Positions 26,217 through 33,969 of a stretch of 35,414 nt of DNA are shown piece by piece (within the stretch, counting starts at the first letter, position 1; every line of letters begins with the position of its first letter). The position numbers and the translations under genes were made by a program. Location: assembly GCA_016871595.1 (NCBI GenBank), contig VHCY01000014.1, positions 1 through 35,414 of the forward strand, given 5' to 3'. A model generated the notes under the pieces. The model worked only from the letters and a program-made list of their open reading frames with translations. It was not told the origin of the DNA and made no database searches. The stretch comes from Verrucomicrobiota bacterium. GTDB taxonomy: Bacteria > Verrucomicrobiota > Verrucomicrobiia > Opitutales > Opitutaceae.

Positions 26217-27454
26217 TAGGGGGCGGATTCGCGCGGGAGCGGGGCGAGGAGTCGGGCGGGCGGCACGTGGCGCCAGAGGGCGGCCTGGCTCGTGCGCTGG
26301 GCGGCCTCCGCGGCGATCACCTGCAGCCGGGCGGCCGTCGTACGATCGAGGATATCGAGGGCGTGGAGCAGAGCGGAATCTTGGCCGGGCCGGGCTGCTG
26401 CGAAGGCGCGGTTCACGGCCTCGTGCTCGGCCTCGAGCCGGCCGGTGATTTCCGCCGCGAGTCGCCGGGACTCCTCCGCGAAGGCGGCGGCGCGGGCCGC
26501 CCGGTCGAGGTCCGCACGGGCCAGCAGCCGGCTCGCGCCCTCGTCCGCCTGCGCCGCCTCGCGCTCGGCGGCGGCGGCGCGGGCCTCGGCGCGGGCGGCG
26601 CCGGCGCGGCGGGAGGGAAGGTCGGTGGAGAAGACCAGGCCGACCCCGTTCAGGAAACCGGATCCCATCCGCTCCCGTTCCATCCGGAGGCCGACGGCGG
26701 TGGCCGGGGAGGCGCTGGCGCGGGCGAACCGGGCGCCCGCCTCCGCGTCCTCGGCGCGGGCCCGGGCAAGGGCGGCGGCGGCGGTCTCGGCGGGCTGGAT
26801 GGAGGCCGGATCCGGCGCGGTGAAAGCGGGCAGCGGGGCGTCTGGCCGCAACCCGAGACGCGCGCGGGCCTCGGCCTCGGCGTCCGCGGCGGCCCGCTCG
26901 TCCTCGGCGGCGGCCAGGCGCAGGGCGGTGCGGCGCGACTGGAGGGCGAGCCGTTCCACCAGGACGGCGCTTCCGCCCGCGGTCAGGCGCGCCTCGAGCC
27001 CCCCGAGCGCGGTGTCGAGCCGCGCGGCCTGCCCGCGGTTCACGGCGGCCCGCTCGCGGGCGGCCGTGGCCTCGGCGAGAAGTCCGGCGACCGTCGCGGC
27101 GAGGTCCGCGGTGGTGAGCGCCAGTTCCGCCTCCGCGATCCGGGTCGCGGTGGCGCCGAGGGCGCGGTCGGACGCGCGTTCCCGGGGCCGGGGCAGCGGC
27201 TGGCGCAAGGTCAGTTCATACGCCTCGCGCCGGCCGCCGACCCCGGGGTCCCGCAGGGAGGTGCCCATCGCCTCCAGTTCGAGGTCCGCGAGCCGGCCGC
27301 GCGCGCCGGCGCGGGTCTGGGCGGCATCAAGGCGGTGGCGCGCGGCGGAAAGCGCGGGCGCCCCGGCGAGGGCGGCGGTGAAGTCCGGGCCGGCGAGCGC
27401 CCCCGCGGGCCCGGCGAGGGCCAACGTGAGCGCGAGGGCGGCCCGGATGCCCAC
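26216..27454 (-). CDS. TolC/CusC-like outer-membrane efflux protein
   Basis: A 412-residue protein starting at GTG (27454), two bases after the stop of the small upstream gene. Residues 2-22 form a signal peptide. The rest is Ala/Arg/Glu-rich helical sequence with heptad-like spacing, as in the TolC barrel-and-tunnel family: LRQPLPRPRERASDRALG (about 70-90), long helices, MGSGFLNGVGLVFSTDLPSR mid-protein, and a repeat-like second half ending in QRTSQAALWRHVPPARLL. It would form the outer-membrane exit duct for the CusAB-like pump. The same frame is open further upstream, but that part is antisense filler over the small gene. It is divergent in sequence from the Proteobacterial CusC proteins I know. 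Confidence 0.82.
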   Translation of the reverse strand: MGIRAALALTLALAGPAGALAGPDFTAALAGAPALSAARHRLDAAQTRAGARGRLADLELEAMGTSLRDPGVGGRREAYELTLRQPLPRPRERASDRALGATATRIAEAELALTTADLAATVAGLLAEATAARERAAVNRGQAARLDTALGGLEARLTAGGSAVLVERLALQSRRTALRLAAAEDERAAADAEAEARARLGLRPDAPLPAFTAPDPASIQPAETAAAALARARAEDAEAGARFARASASPATAVGLRMERERMGSGFLNGVGLVFSTDLPSRRAGAARAEARAAAAEREAAQADEGASRLLARADLDRAARAAAFAEESRRLAAEITGRLEAEHEAVNRAFAAARPGQDSALLHALDILDRTTAARLQVIAAEAAQRTSQAALWRHVPPARLLAPLPRESAP

Positions 27455-27456
27455 GG

Positions 27457-27783
27457 TCAGCCCTTCTTGCCCGACTTCGCGGCCGCGGCGGCGGCCGCGT
27501 CGACCTTGGCGAGGAACTTGGCGGGGTTGGCCTTGAAGTCGTCGCCGCAGCCCTCGCAGCAGAAGAACACCACGCGGTCGGGCTGGCCCTTGGCGCGGTA
27601 AATGTAACCGCTGGCCTCGCCCATACTGCCGAGGGGCTCGTTGGAGACGAGGCAGGTCTTGAGCGGGTAGGTGGGACGGGCGGCGGCGATGATCTCGGCG
27701 TCCGTCTTGGGGGCGGCGGCGGAGAGGGCGCCGGCGGTCAAAAGGAGGCTCGCGAGGAGGGCGGGGATGGATTTTGTGGTCAT
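27457..27783 (-). CDS. Small exported Cys-rich (YHS/TRASH-like) protein, first gene of the copper operon
   Basis: A 108-residue protein with a signal peptide at 1-24 (ALLASLLLTAGALSAAA). The mature part has KTCLVSNEPLGSMGEASG and GYIYRAKGQPDRVVFFCCEGC, followed by DDFKANPAKFLAKVDAA. This resembles a YHS or TRASH metal-binding domain, with one Cys early and a CCxxC cluster late. The last residues are Ala/Lys-rich (KSGKKG). As the first gene of the operon it would be strongly expressed; a periplasmic copper buffer or chaperone role is inferred. The exact family is uncertain. Position next to the divergent sigma cassette supports metal-controlled expression. Confidence 0.78.
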   Translation of the reverse strand: MTTKSIPALLASLLLTAGALSAAAPKTDAEIIAAARPTYPLKTCLVSNEPLGSMGEASGYIYRAKGQPDRVVFFCCEGCGDDFKANPAKFLAKVDAAAAAAAKSGKKG

Positions 27784-27897
27784 AGTCGTTCATCCCTACA
27801 CCCCGGATCCGCCATTCCCCCGCGAAATCTCGCCCGGGTCCCCCGGCAAGATGGCAAGGGGGATTTGCCGGCCGGCGGGGTAAGGTGGTTCGAGCCT
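27784..27897. promoter_or_regulatory. Divergent control region between copper efflux operon and CnrYXH-like genes
   Basis: This 114-bp gap holds the start sites of both gene groups, so both promoters must lie here or just inside the genes. It contains a perfect 7-bp inverted repeat (separate entry) and a good ribosome binding site, aaggtgg at 27882-27888, nine bases before the ATG of the CnrY-like gene. By analogy with cnrYXH, the ECF sigma factor encoded to the right would read one or both promoters. I could not fix -35 and -10 boxes with confidence. Confidence 0.5.
27843..27871. repeat. Perfect 7-bp inverted repeat in the copper control region
   Basis: ccggcaa (27843-27849) and ttgccgg (27865-27871) are exact reverse complements separated by 15 bases. 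The spacer repeats ggcaag (27845-27850 and 27853-27858). The repeat could be an operator, part of overlapping promoters or an mRNA leader hairpin for the CnrY-like gene. Chance occurrence is possible in this composition. Confidence 0.4.
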
Positions 27898-28200
27898 ATG
27901 AGTTTCTCCCCCGATCCCCTGCCGCCCCTGTTGGCCTCCTGGCGCGTCGAGCCTTCCGCAAACCCCGGGTTCCGCCGGGCGGTGCGGGAGCGGCTGGGCG
28001 CGGGTGTCGCCGGCGCGACTTGGGCCGCGTTCGCCCGCCGGCGGGCGCCCTTGGTGGCGGGCGCCTTCGCGGTGGCCCTGATCGGCGGGGCGGTGGGCGG
28101 GCACGACCGTGCCCGCGCACGGGTGGACGAGGACCGCGCGCGCCTGGCCTCGGCCTATGTGGCGGGTCTGGACGCGCGTCTGATGGTCCCCGCCCGCTGA
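27898..28200 (+). CDS. CnrY-like single-pass membrane anti-sigma protein (candidate)
   Basis: A 100-residue protein. Residues 1-48 would lie in the cytoplasm (LPPLLASWRVEPSANPGF, then RRAVRERL). Residues about 50-67 form one transmembrane helix. A short periplasmic tail ends in RLASAYVAGLDARLMVP. Size, topology and position match CnrY of Cupriavidus metallidurans (about 95 residues), whose N-terminal segment wraps the sigma factor CnrH. Sequence similarity is not evident by eye, so the call rests on gene order: this gene, a CnrX-like sensor, then an ECF sigma factor. The start is supported by aaggtgg nine bases upstream. Confidence 0.65.
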   Translation: MSFSPDPLPPLLASWRVEPSANPGFRRAVRERLGAGVAGATWAAFARRRAPLVAGAFAVALIGGAVGGHDRARARVDEDRARLASAYVAGLDARLMVPAR

Positions 28201-28215
28201 TCATACCGGCTGCCC

Positions 28216-28647
28216 GTGACGCGGAACCTGCTCCTCACGCTCCTGCTGGCGGCCGCCGTCGCCGCGGCCGCCTTTGGCGTCGCCTTTGTCGCGAGCGGGG
28301 ACCGGGCCCTGCGCGTGGCGGCGCGGCAGGGCGACGCCCTCGAATGGCTGCGGGTGGAATTCTCCCTCGATACGGAACGTTTCGCCGCGGTGCGGCGCCT
28401 GCACGACGAGTTCAGCATTGAATGCAGCGCGCACTGCGCAGCCATCGTTGCGGCCCGGGAGCGGTCCGCGCCGGCGGCGGAGATCGCGGCGCTGGAGGAG
28501 CACTGCGTGGGGGCGATGACGGCCCATTTCCGACAGGTGGCGGCGCGGATGGAACCGGCGCAGGGGGAGCGTTATCTCGCCCTCGTGCTGCCCCGCATCC
28601 GCGGACATAGCCACCAGGGGGCGCCGAGCGTGCGGCTGGTGCCGTGA
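28216..28647 (+). CDS. CnrX/CpxP-like periplasmic metal sensor (heavy-metal resistance family)
   Basis: A 143-residue protein starting at GTG, with one N-terminal membrane helix (4-26) and a helical periplasmic domain. The core reads LEWLRVEFSLDTERFAAVRR (42-61), then LHDEFSIECSAHCAAIVAAR and EEHCVGAMTAHFRQVAARM. Candidate metal ligands are His63, Cys70, His73, Cys74, His96, Cys97, Met101 and His104. CnrX uses His, Glu and Met ligands for Ni/Co; the Cys/Met-rich set here better suits Cu(I), which is inference. The C-terminal PAQGERYLALVLPRI block is typical of the CpxP/Spy-like heavy-metal resistance family. Its stop overlaps the sigma factor start (GTGA). Confidence 0.78.
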   Translation: MTRNLLLTLLLAAAVAAAAFGVAFVASGDRALRVAARQGDALEWLRVEFSLDTERFAAVRRLHDEFSIECSAHCAAIVAARERSAPAAEIAALEEHCVGAMTAHFRQVAARMEPAQGERYLALVLPRIRGHSHQGAPSVRLVP

Positions 28648-29255
28648 GTTCGGCAGACCCGACGGCCGGTGCGGAGCCGGGCTCCGCCGCTGGCGAGGAG
28701 GCGGCCGCCCGCGACCGGGAGTTGATGGCCCGCGTGCAGGCGGGGGACGAGGCCGCGCTGGGGCGGCTGATGGAGCGCTGGGAGCGCCCGGTGAAGGTCG
28801 TCATCGCGCGGCTGGTGGGCAACGCCGCGGAGGCCGAGGAGCTGGCGCAGGAGGCCTTCGTGCGCCTGTGGCAGGGGCGGGACCGCTTCCGGCCCGGCGC
28901 GGAATTCCGGCCGTGGATGCTGTCCCTCGCGTTGAACCTCGCGCGCAACCGCCTGCGCTGGTGGCGCCGCCGGCCGCTGGTGGCCCTCGAGGAGTGGACG
29001 CCCCTGCCGCCGGCCGACACCGCGGATGGCGCGGGCGCGTTGGAGGCGCGGGAACGGGCGGAGGCCGTCCGTGCCGCCGTCGCGGCCCTGCCGCTCGAGC
29101 AGCGGGAGGCGCTGGTCCTCTTTGAATACGAGGGGTTGGCCCAGACGGAGATCGCGGTGATCGCGGGCACCACGCCCAAGGCGGTGGAGCGCCGGCTCGA
29201 GCGGGCGCGCGCGGCGCTGCGGCTCAGCCTCGCGCGCTGGCTGCGGCGCGGCTGA
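28644..29255 (+). CDS. ECF RNA polymerase sigma factor, CnrH-like
   Basis: A 203-residue sigma-70 family factor of the extracytoplasmic-function type. Region 2 covers about 24-110: MARVQAGDEAALGRLMERWE, AEELAQEAFVRLWQGRDRFR, then FRPWMLSLALNLARNRLRWW. Region 4 covers about 138-200: ALPLEQREALVLFEYEGLAQ, then TEIAVIAGTTPKAVERRLER. Region 3 is absent, as expected. The GTG start overlaps the stop of the sensor gene. Gene order anti-sigma, sensor, sigma and the adjacent copper efflux operon suggest that metal binding by the periplasmic sensor frees this factor to drive the efflux genes. The residues before about 22 are low-complexity, so the true start could be slightly downstream. Confidence 0.92.
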   Translation: MSSADPTAGAEPGSAAGEEAAARDRELMARVQAGDEAALGRLMERWERPVKVVIARLVGNAAEAEELAQEAFVRLWQGRDRFRPGAEFRPWMLSLALNLARNRLRWWRRRPLVALEEWTPLPPADTADGAGALEARERAEAVRAAVAALPLEQREALVLFEYEGLAQTEIAVIAGTTPKAVERRLERARAALRLSLARWLRRG

Positions 29256-29268
29256 GGCCCGGCCGGAC

Positions 29269-30690
29269 TCAGGCCAGCGTGCGCAGTTGCACGCTGTCGA
29301 CGCGGCGGTCCTCGGCCACGATGTCCGTGGCGATCACCAGCTTGTCCCCGGACGCGGCGCGGCCGCTGCGGCGGAGGAAGGCGAGGGCGCGGGTCACGGT
29401 GTCGTTGGGATCCACGCTGAGTTCCAGCAGGTGCGGCTCGACCCCGCGGAGCAGCCGGAGCTGCCGGAGCAGGCCGATCGCCGGCGTGAAGGCTAGAATC
29501 GGGGCGGCGCCGGGACGCAGCGCGGCGAGGCCCTGGGCCATGAACCCGTGGCGGGTGAAGGTCACGAGGCGCGCGCCGGGAATCTGGCGGGCGAGGGTGA
29601 CCGCGGCGTGGAGGACCTTCATCCGTTCGCCGGTGAACGCGGCGCCGGCGCCCTCCTCCCCGGCCGTCTCCCGCTCGATCCGCCGCGCGATCCCGTCGAG
29701 CATCCGCACGCACTCGACCGGGTACCGGCCGACCGTCGTCTCGCCGGAGAGCATCACGGCGTCCGCCTGCTCGAAGACCGCGTGGGCGACGTCGGTGATC
29801 TCCGCGCGGGTGGGCACCGGCTGGGTGATCATCGACTCGAGCATATGCGTCGCGACGATCACGGGCCGGCCGCGGGCGAGGCACGCGCGGATCGCGCGCC
29901 GCTGGATGACGGGGAGTTCTTCGAAGGGGCACTCGATGCCGAGGTCGCCGCGCGCGACCATCAGGCCGTCGGACGCCTCGATGATGGCCTCGAGGTTGGT
30001 GATCGCCGACTGGTCCTCGATCTTCGCGATGATCCGGGCCCGGGAGCGCCGCTCCTCGAGGAAGCGCCGCAGCGCCTCGAGGTCCTCCGCCGCGCGCACG
30101 AAGGACAGGGCGAGGAAGTCGATCCCCGCCTCGATGCCCACCAGGGTGTCGGCCCGGTCCTTCTCGGTGAACGAGGGCAGCGAGACGCGGACGCCCGGCA
30201 GGTTGATGTGGCGGCGGGAGCCCAGCTCACCCGCGACGAGCGTGCGGCAGGTCAGCCGCGCCGCGTCCTTCGCCTCGACGTGGAAGCGGAGCAGGCCGTT
30301 GTCCACCAGCACCGCGGCGCCGACGGGCACGTCGTGGACGAGGCCCGGGTAGTTGACGGGCACGGCGGGCACGCCCGGGCGGGCTGGGGCGGCGGGATCG
30401 ACCACCAGGTCGAGCGGGTCGCCCTCGCGCAGGGCCAGCGGGGCGGGGAGGGTGCCGGTGCGGATCTCCGGGCCCTTGATGTCCATCATCACGGCGACCT
30501 CGCGGCCCTGGCGGGCGCTCACCTCGCGGATCCGGCGGATGACGGCGCGCGTCCAGTCGTGGGTGGCGTGAGCCATATTGAGCCGCAGGACGTCGACCCC
30601 GGCGTCGAGCAGGCGGCCGAGCATCGCCTCGCCCTCGGTGGCGGGACCGAGCGTAGCGATGATCTTGGTGTGGCGGAAAGGCGCGGTCAT
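29269..30690 (-). CDS. pyk: Pyruvate kinase
   Basis: A 473-residue glycolytic enzyme converting phosphoenolpyruvate and ADP to pyruvate and ATP. It shows TKIIATLGPAT (8-18), MMDIKGPEIRTG (68-79), the active-site signature with Lys223 (RIIAKIEDQSAITNLE) and MVARGDLGIE (244-253) with metal ligand Asp249. MLSGETTVGRYPVECVRMLD (313-332) and a C-terminal alpha/beta domain follow. The usual RxNxSHG loop reads RLNMAHATHDW (36-46), so the Ser that helps bind K+ is Ala here, while the Glu of GPEIR that goes with K+-dependence is kept. Length is normal. The gene looks free-standing, 58 bp downstream of the hydrolase gene on the same strand. Confidence 0.95.
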   Translation of the reverse strand: MTAPFRHTKIIATLGPATEGEAMLGRLLDAGVDVLRLNMAHATHDWTRAVIRRIREVSARQGREVAVMMDIKGPEIRTGTLPAPLALREGDPLDLVVDPAAPARPGVPAVPVNYPGLVHDVPVGAAVLVDNGLLRFHVEAKDAARLTCRTLVAGELGSRRHINLPGVRVSLPSFTEKDRADTLVGIEAGIDFLALSFVRAAEDLEALRRFLEERRSRARIIAKIEDQSAITNLEAIIEASDGLMVARGDLGIECPFEELPVIQRRAIRACLARGRPVIVATHMLESMITQPVPTRAEITDVAHAVFEQADAVMLSGETTVGRYPVECVRMLDGIARRIERETAGEEGAGAAFTGERMKVLHAAVTLARQIPGARLVTFTRHGFMAQGLAALRPGAAPILAFTPAIGLLRQLRLLRGVEPHLLELSVDPNDTVTRALAFLRRSGRAASGDKLVIATDIVAEDRRVDSVQLRTLA

Positions 30691-30748
30691 CGGGGCGCGA
30701 TCGTGGGCCGCGGGGGATGCGGGGCAAGCCCGGGACCGGCGGCGTGGC

Positions 30749-31546
30749 TCAGCCGACCTCGCACCACGGGGTGGATACGCCGGGTGGGACGACCGCGAAG
30801 GCGCAGGCGGGCAGGGTGGCGCGGACGCCGGCGAGGGCGGCCTCGACCGCGGCGGGCGTGTTGCAGTCCCGCGAGAGGTGGGTGAGGAACACGTGACGCC
30901 AGCGGGGGCTGGCGACCTCGGCGAGCAGCTCGCGCACCGCCTCGTTGGAAAGGTGGCCGTGGCGGCCGGCGATGCGCTGCTTGAGCGCCCAAGGGCGACG
31001 GGAGTCCGCCTGCAGCAGCTGCGGGCAGTGGTTGGACTCGACGACGACGGCGTCGCAGTCGCGGAGGCACTGGCGGAGGTTAAGGGGCGCGTGCCCGAGG
31101 TCGGTGAGCCACGCGAGGGTCCGCGGCGGGGCGGCTGGGTCGTCCGCGCGCCCGTGAGTGAAGCGGAAGGCCACCGGGTCCTGCGCGTCGTGGGGCACGG
31201 CGAAGGTCTCGACCTCGAGGTCGCGGAAGCGGAAGCGGCTGCCGGTCTCGAAGAGTTGCCAGCCCACGTTCCACGTGAGGCCCGCCTGGACGGCGCGGCT
31301 GGTGGCGTGGTTGGCGAACACGCGCAGGTGCGGGTGGCGCCGCAGCCCGTCGAGTCCCCCGGCGTGGTCCCCGTGCTCGTGGGTGAGAAACACGGCGTCG
31401 ACGCGCTCCAGGGACTCCCCCTGCGCGGCGAGGAGCTGCGCGAGGCGTCGCGCGGAAAACCCGGCGTCGATCAGCACGCGCGCCTCCGCCGTCACGAGCA
31501 GGGCGGCGTTGCCCGCGCTGCCGCTGCCGAGGATGGTGAAACGCAT
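30749..31546 (-). CDS. MBL-fold metallo-hydrolase, YycJ/WalJ-like
   Basis: A cytoplasmic metallo-beta-lactamase-fold protein of 265 residues from the ATG at 31546; a GTG two codons upstream (31552) is an alternative start. The N-terminus FTILGSGSAGNAALL and the LTHEHGDHAGGLDGL motif (HxHxDH metal site) are typical of the YycJ/WalJ group, as are LAWLTDLGH, VVESNHCPQLL and HLSNEAVRELL in the second half. Members have been linked to DNA end processing and mismatch repair (5' exonuclease) in Firmicutes; the role here is inferred from family only. It may be co-transcribed with pyruvate kinase, 58 bp downstream. Confidence 0.88.
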   Translation of the reverse strand: MRFTILGSGSAGNAALLVTAEARVLIDAGFSARRLAQLLAAQGESLERVDAVFLTHEHGDHAGGLDGLRRHPHLRVFANHATSRAVQAGLTWNVGWQLFETGSRFRFRDLEVETFAVPHDAQDPVAFRFTHGRADDPAAPPRTLAWLTDLGHAPLNLRQCLRDCDAVVVESNHCPQLLQADSRRPWALKQRIAGRHGHLSNEAVRELLAEVASPRWRHVFLTHLSRDCNTPAAVEAALAGVRATLPACAFAVVPPGVSTPWCEVG

Positions 31547-31672
31547 CGCCACGGGCGGCGATCAAGGCGCGTGCCGCGCCGGCGCCAAACCAAAAGCGCA
31601 CCCGGATTGCGGGGTGGCCGCGGAATTCCGGCTCGCCCTCCGCCGACGCCGGGTTTGGCTCACGGGCTCCTG

Positions 31673-33133
31673 ATGCGCCCCCTCGCCCCGCTCCTGCTCC
31701 TGTTGGCCGCGCTCCCCGCCGGCTTCGCCGCCCCCGCCCCCGCGCGCCCGAACATCGTCTTCATCCTGGCCGACGACCTCGGCTACACCGACCTCGGGGT
31801 ACAGGGCAGCCGGTACTACGAGACGCCCCACCTCGACCGCCTCGCGGCGCAGGGGACGCGGCTGATGAACCACCACCATCATCAGAACTGCGCGCCCACC
31901 CGCGCCGCGCTGATGACCGGCCAGTACGCGCCCCGCACCGGCGTCTACACCGTCGGCGGGATCGACCGCTTCGACTGGTCCTCCCGCCCGCTGCGTCCGG
32001 TCGACAACGTCACCAACCTCCCGCTTGACCGCGTCCTGCTGCCCCAGGTGCTGAAGGGCGCGGGTTACGCCACGGCGATGTTCGGTAAGTGGCACCTCGG
32101 CCAGCGCGGGGAGTACCTGCCGGGCAGCCGTGGCTTCGACGAGGCCATCGTCTCGAACGGCCGCCACTTCGACTTCGAGACCGAGCCCGCGACGCCCTAC
32201 CCGAAGGGCCAGTACCTCGCGGATTTCCTCACGGATCGCGCGGTGGACTTCATTCGCCGCCACCGCGACCGACCCTTTTTCCTGTACCTGCCGCACTTCG
32301 GCGTGCACGCCCCTTACGAAGCGAAGCCGGAACTTGTCGCCCGCTTCCGCGCCAAGCCGGCCGCGGGCGGCCACGGCAACCCGGTCTACGCGGCGATGAT
32401 CGCCAGTGTCGACGAGAGCGTCGGGCGCGTGATGGCCCTGCTGGATGAACTGCGGCTCGCGGACAACACTCTGCTGATCTTCGCCAGCGACAATGGCGGC
32501 GTGGGCGGCTATGCCCGCGAGAAGGTCCGCAACGAGCGGGGGGATGTCACCGACAACGCCCCGCTGCGCAGCGGCAAGGGGAGCCTGTACGAGGGCGGCA
32601 CGCGGGTGCCGTTCCTCGCCCGGTGGCCGGGCCGCATCCCCGCGGGGCAGACGCGCGACGTGGCGACGATCCACGTCGACCTGCTCCCGACCCTCGCCGC
32701 GGCCGCCGGGGCGCCTTTACCCGCCGGGCAGGTGCTCGACGGCGAGAACCTGCTGCCGCTGCTCCGGGATCCGGGCGCGCGGCTCGCGCGGACGGCCATC
32801 TTCCAGCACTTCCCGGGCTACCTCGGGGCCGGTGCCGGGAGCTGGCGCACCACGCCGGTCAGCCTGATCCACGAAGGAGACTGGAAACTGATGGAGTTCC
32901 TCGAGGACGGGCGGCTCGAGCTGTACAACCTGCGGGAGGACGTCGGCGAGCGGGTGAACCTGGCGTCCGCGCAGCCCGAGCGGGCCCGCGCCCTGCACGC
33001 CCGGCTTGTGGCGTGGCGCCGTGAGCTGAACGCCCCGATGCCCACGCCCAACGCCGGCGCCAGCGCCCCGGCGGAGAAGGCCGCGAAGGCGGGCAAGGCG
33101 GGCAAGCGCAAGGCCAAGGCCGATGGCAACTGA
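31673..33133 (+). CDS. Exported S1-family sulfatase (Cys type) with Lys-rich tail
   Basis: A 486-residue sulfatase with a signal peptide at 1-20 (LLLLLAALPAGFAAP). Metal ligands Asp34-Asp35 are in FILADDLGYTD. The maturation motif is Cys73-Ala-Pro-Thr-Arg77, directly after an unusual MNHHHHQN stretch. FGKWHLGQ (138-145) and ASDNGG (271-276) are conserved. The C-terminus carries a low-complexity Lys/Ala/Gly tail of about 25 residues. The frame is open far upstream, but that part is antisense to the hydrolase gene; the ATG at 31673 begins the signal peptide. The stop overlaps the dipeptidase gene by 11 bp. The glycan or aromatic substrate is unknown. Confidence 0.92.
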   Translation: MRPLAPLLLLLAALPAGFAAPAPARPNIVFILADDLGYTDLGVQGSRYYETPHLDRLAAQGTRLMNHHHHQNCAPTRAALMTGQYAPRTGVYTVGGIDRFDWSSRPLRPVDNVTNLPLDRVLLPQVLKGAGYATAMFGKWHLGQRGEYLPGSRGFDEAIVSNGRHFDFETEPATPYPKGQYLADFLTDRAVDFIRRHRDRPFFLYLPHFGVHAPYEAKPELVARFRAKPAAGGHGNPVYAAMIASVDESVGRVMALLDELRLADNTLLIFASDNGGVGGYAREKVRNERGDVTDNAPLRSGKGSLYEGGTRVPFLARWPGRIPAGQTRDVATIHVDLLPTLAAAAGAPLPAGQVLDGENLLPLLRDPGARLARTAIFQHFPGYLGAGAGSWRTTPVSLIHEGDWKLMEFLEDGRLELYNLREDVGERVNLASAQPERARALHARLVAWRRELNAPMPTPNAGASAPAEKAAKAGKAGKRKAKADGN

Positions 33134-33953
33134 CGTCCCGCTCCCCCGCCGCGCCTTCCTGACGGCGGCCGCGGCGGCCTGGATCGCCCGCGTCCACGGC
33201 GCCGCGCCGCCCGCCGCCGGCGGAGCGCCCTCCATCCTCGTGTCCGGGGGCGCGATGATGCGCGGTGACCGGTTTGCGCCCGCGGTCGGGACGGTGATGC
33301 GCGCCCACTTCGGTTCCGGCCGGCGCCTGGCGCTGGTCCTGCACGCGACGCATCCGTCCGGGCGGGACGCGATGGAGGCGCGGTTGCGCGCGGCGTTCCG
33401 CGAGACCGGCGCGGGACCCGTGGAATCCCTCCACCGGCGCGACGCGCCCGGCGCCCTGGCACTGCTGCGGGAGGCGGACGGCGTCTTCCTCGGGGGCGGG
33501 GAGACCTTCGTCCTGCTGGGAGAATTGCAGCGGACGGGACAGCTGGAGCTGATCCGGGAGCGGGCGCTCGCCGGCGTGCCGTGCGGAGGTTCGAGCGCGG
33601 GTGCCAACGTCATCGGGCTCCGCATCGGCACCACCAACGATTTTCCGGTGGCGGACGTGGCCTCGCGCGAGGCCCTCGGGCTGCTGCCGGTGACGATCAA
33701 CCCGCATCATCCGCCGCCCAGCAAGGAGACGGACTTCCGGGTCCGGGCGGGAAAGATCCGCGGTTACCTGCGCTTCAATCCCGGGGAACGCGTGCTCGCG
33801 TTGGCCGACGCCTCCGTGGTGCGGCTCCACGCCGGGACGGCGCGGCTGGCCGCAGGGCAGGGCTGGCTTTACGAGGCGGGTCGCGACCGGGAACTGGTGG
33901 CCGGTGAACCGGTGCCGGAGCTGGCCGGCGCGTCCGGCGCGGGGGCGCGCTGA
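33123..33953 (+). CDS. Peptidase S51, dipeptidase E-like, with apparent Tat signal
   Basis: A 276-residue serine peptidase. The family triad is complete: Ser158 in GGSSAGANVIG, Asp173 in GTTNDFP and His195 in TINPHH, with the same spacing (15 and 22 residues) as Ser120, Asp135 and His157 of E. coli PepE. FLGGGETFVLLGEL (122-135) is also typical. PepE hydrolyses Asp-X dipeptides. Unlike cytoplasmic PepE, this protein starts with VPLPRRAFLTAAAAAW, which looks like a twin-arginine export signal ending near Ala27-Ala28. It overlaps the upstream sulfatase by 11 bp, so the two are likely co-expressed. Cyanophycinase is the related alternative, but PepE spacing fits better. Confidence 0.87.
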   Translation: MATDVPLPRRAFLTAAAAAWIARVHGAAPPAAGGAPSILVSGGAMMRGDRFAPAVGTVMRAHFGSGRRLALVLHATHPSGRDAMEARLRAAFRETGAGPVESLHRRDAPGALALLREADGVFLGGGETFVLLGELQRTGQLELIRERALAGVPCGGSSAGANVIGLRIGTTNDFPVADVASREALGLLPVTINPHHPPPSKETDFRVRAGKIRGYLRFNPGERVLALADASVVRLHAGTARLAAGQGWLYEAGRDRELVAGEPVPELAGASGAGAR

Positions 33954-33969
33954 GGTCCGGCCGCTCGGC

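Noticed and set aside
18823-27601. Several long plus-strand open frames opposite the copper operon (for example 18823-21183, 20531-22660, 24318-26219, 26267-27601)
   Set aside because: All are antisense to clearly recognisable proteins and are rich in Arg, Gly, Ala and Glu or Ser and Thr, without domains.
30578-31672. In-frame upstream extension of the second sulfatase
   Set aside because: It is antisense to the metallo-hydrolase gene; the signal peptide starts at 31673.
31868-31879. HHHH stretch as an artificial His tag
   Set aside because: It is internal, next to the active-site Cys, and in normal genomic context, so it is natural.
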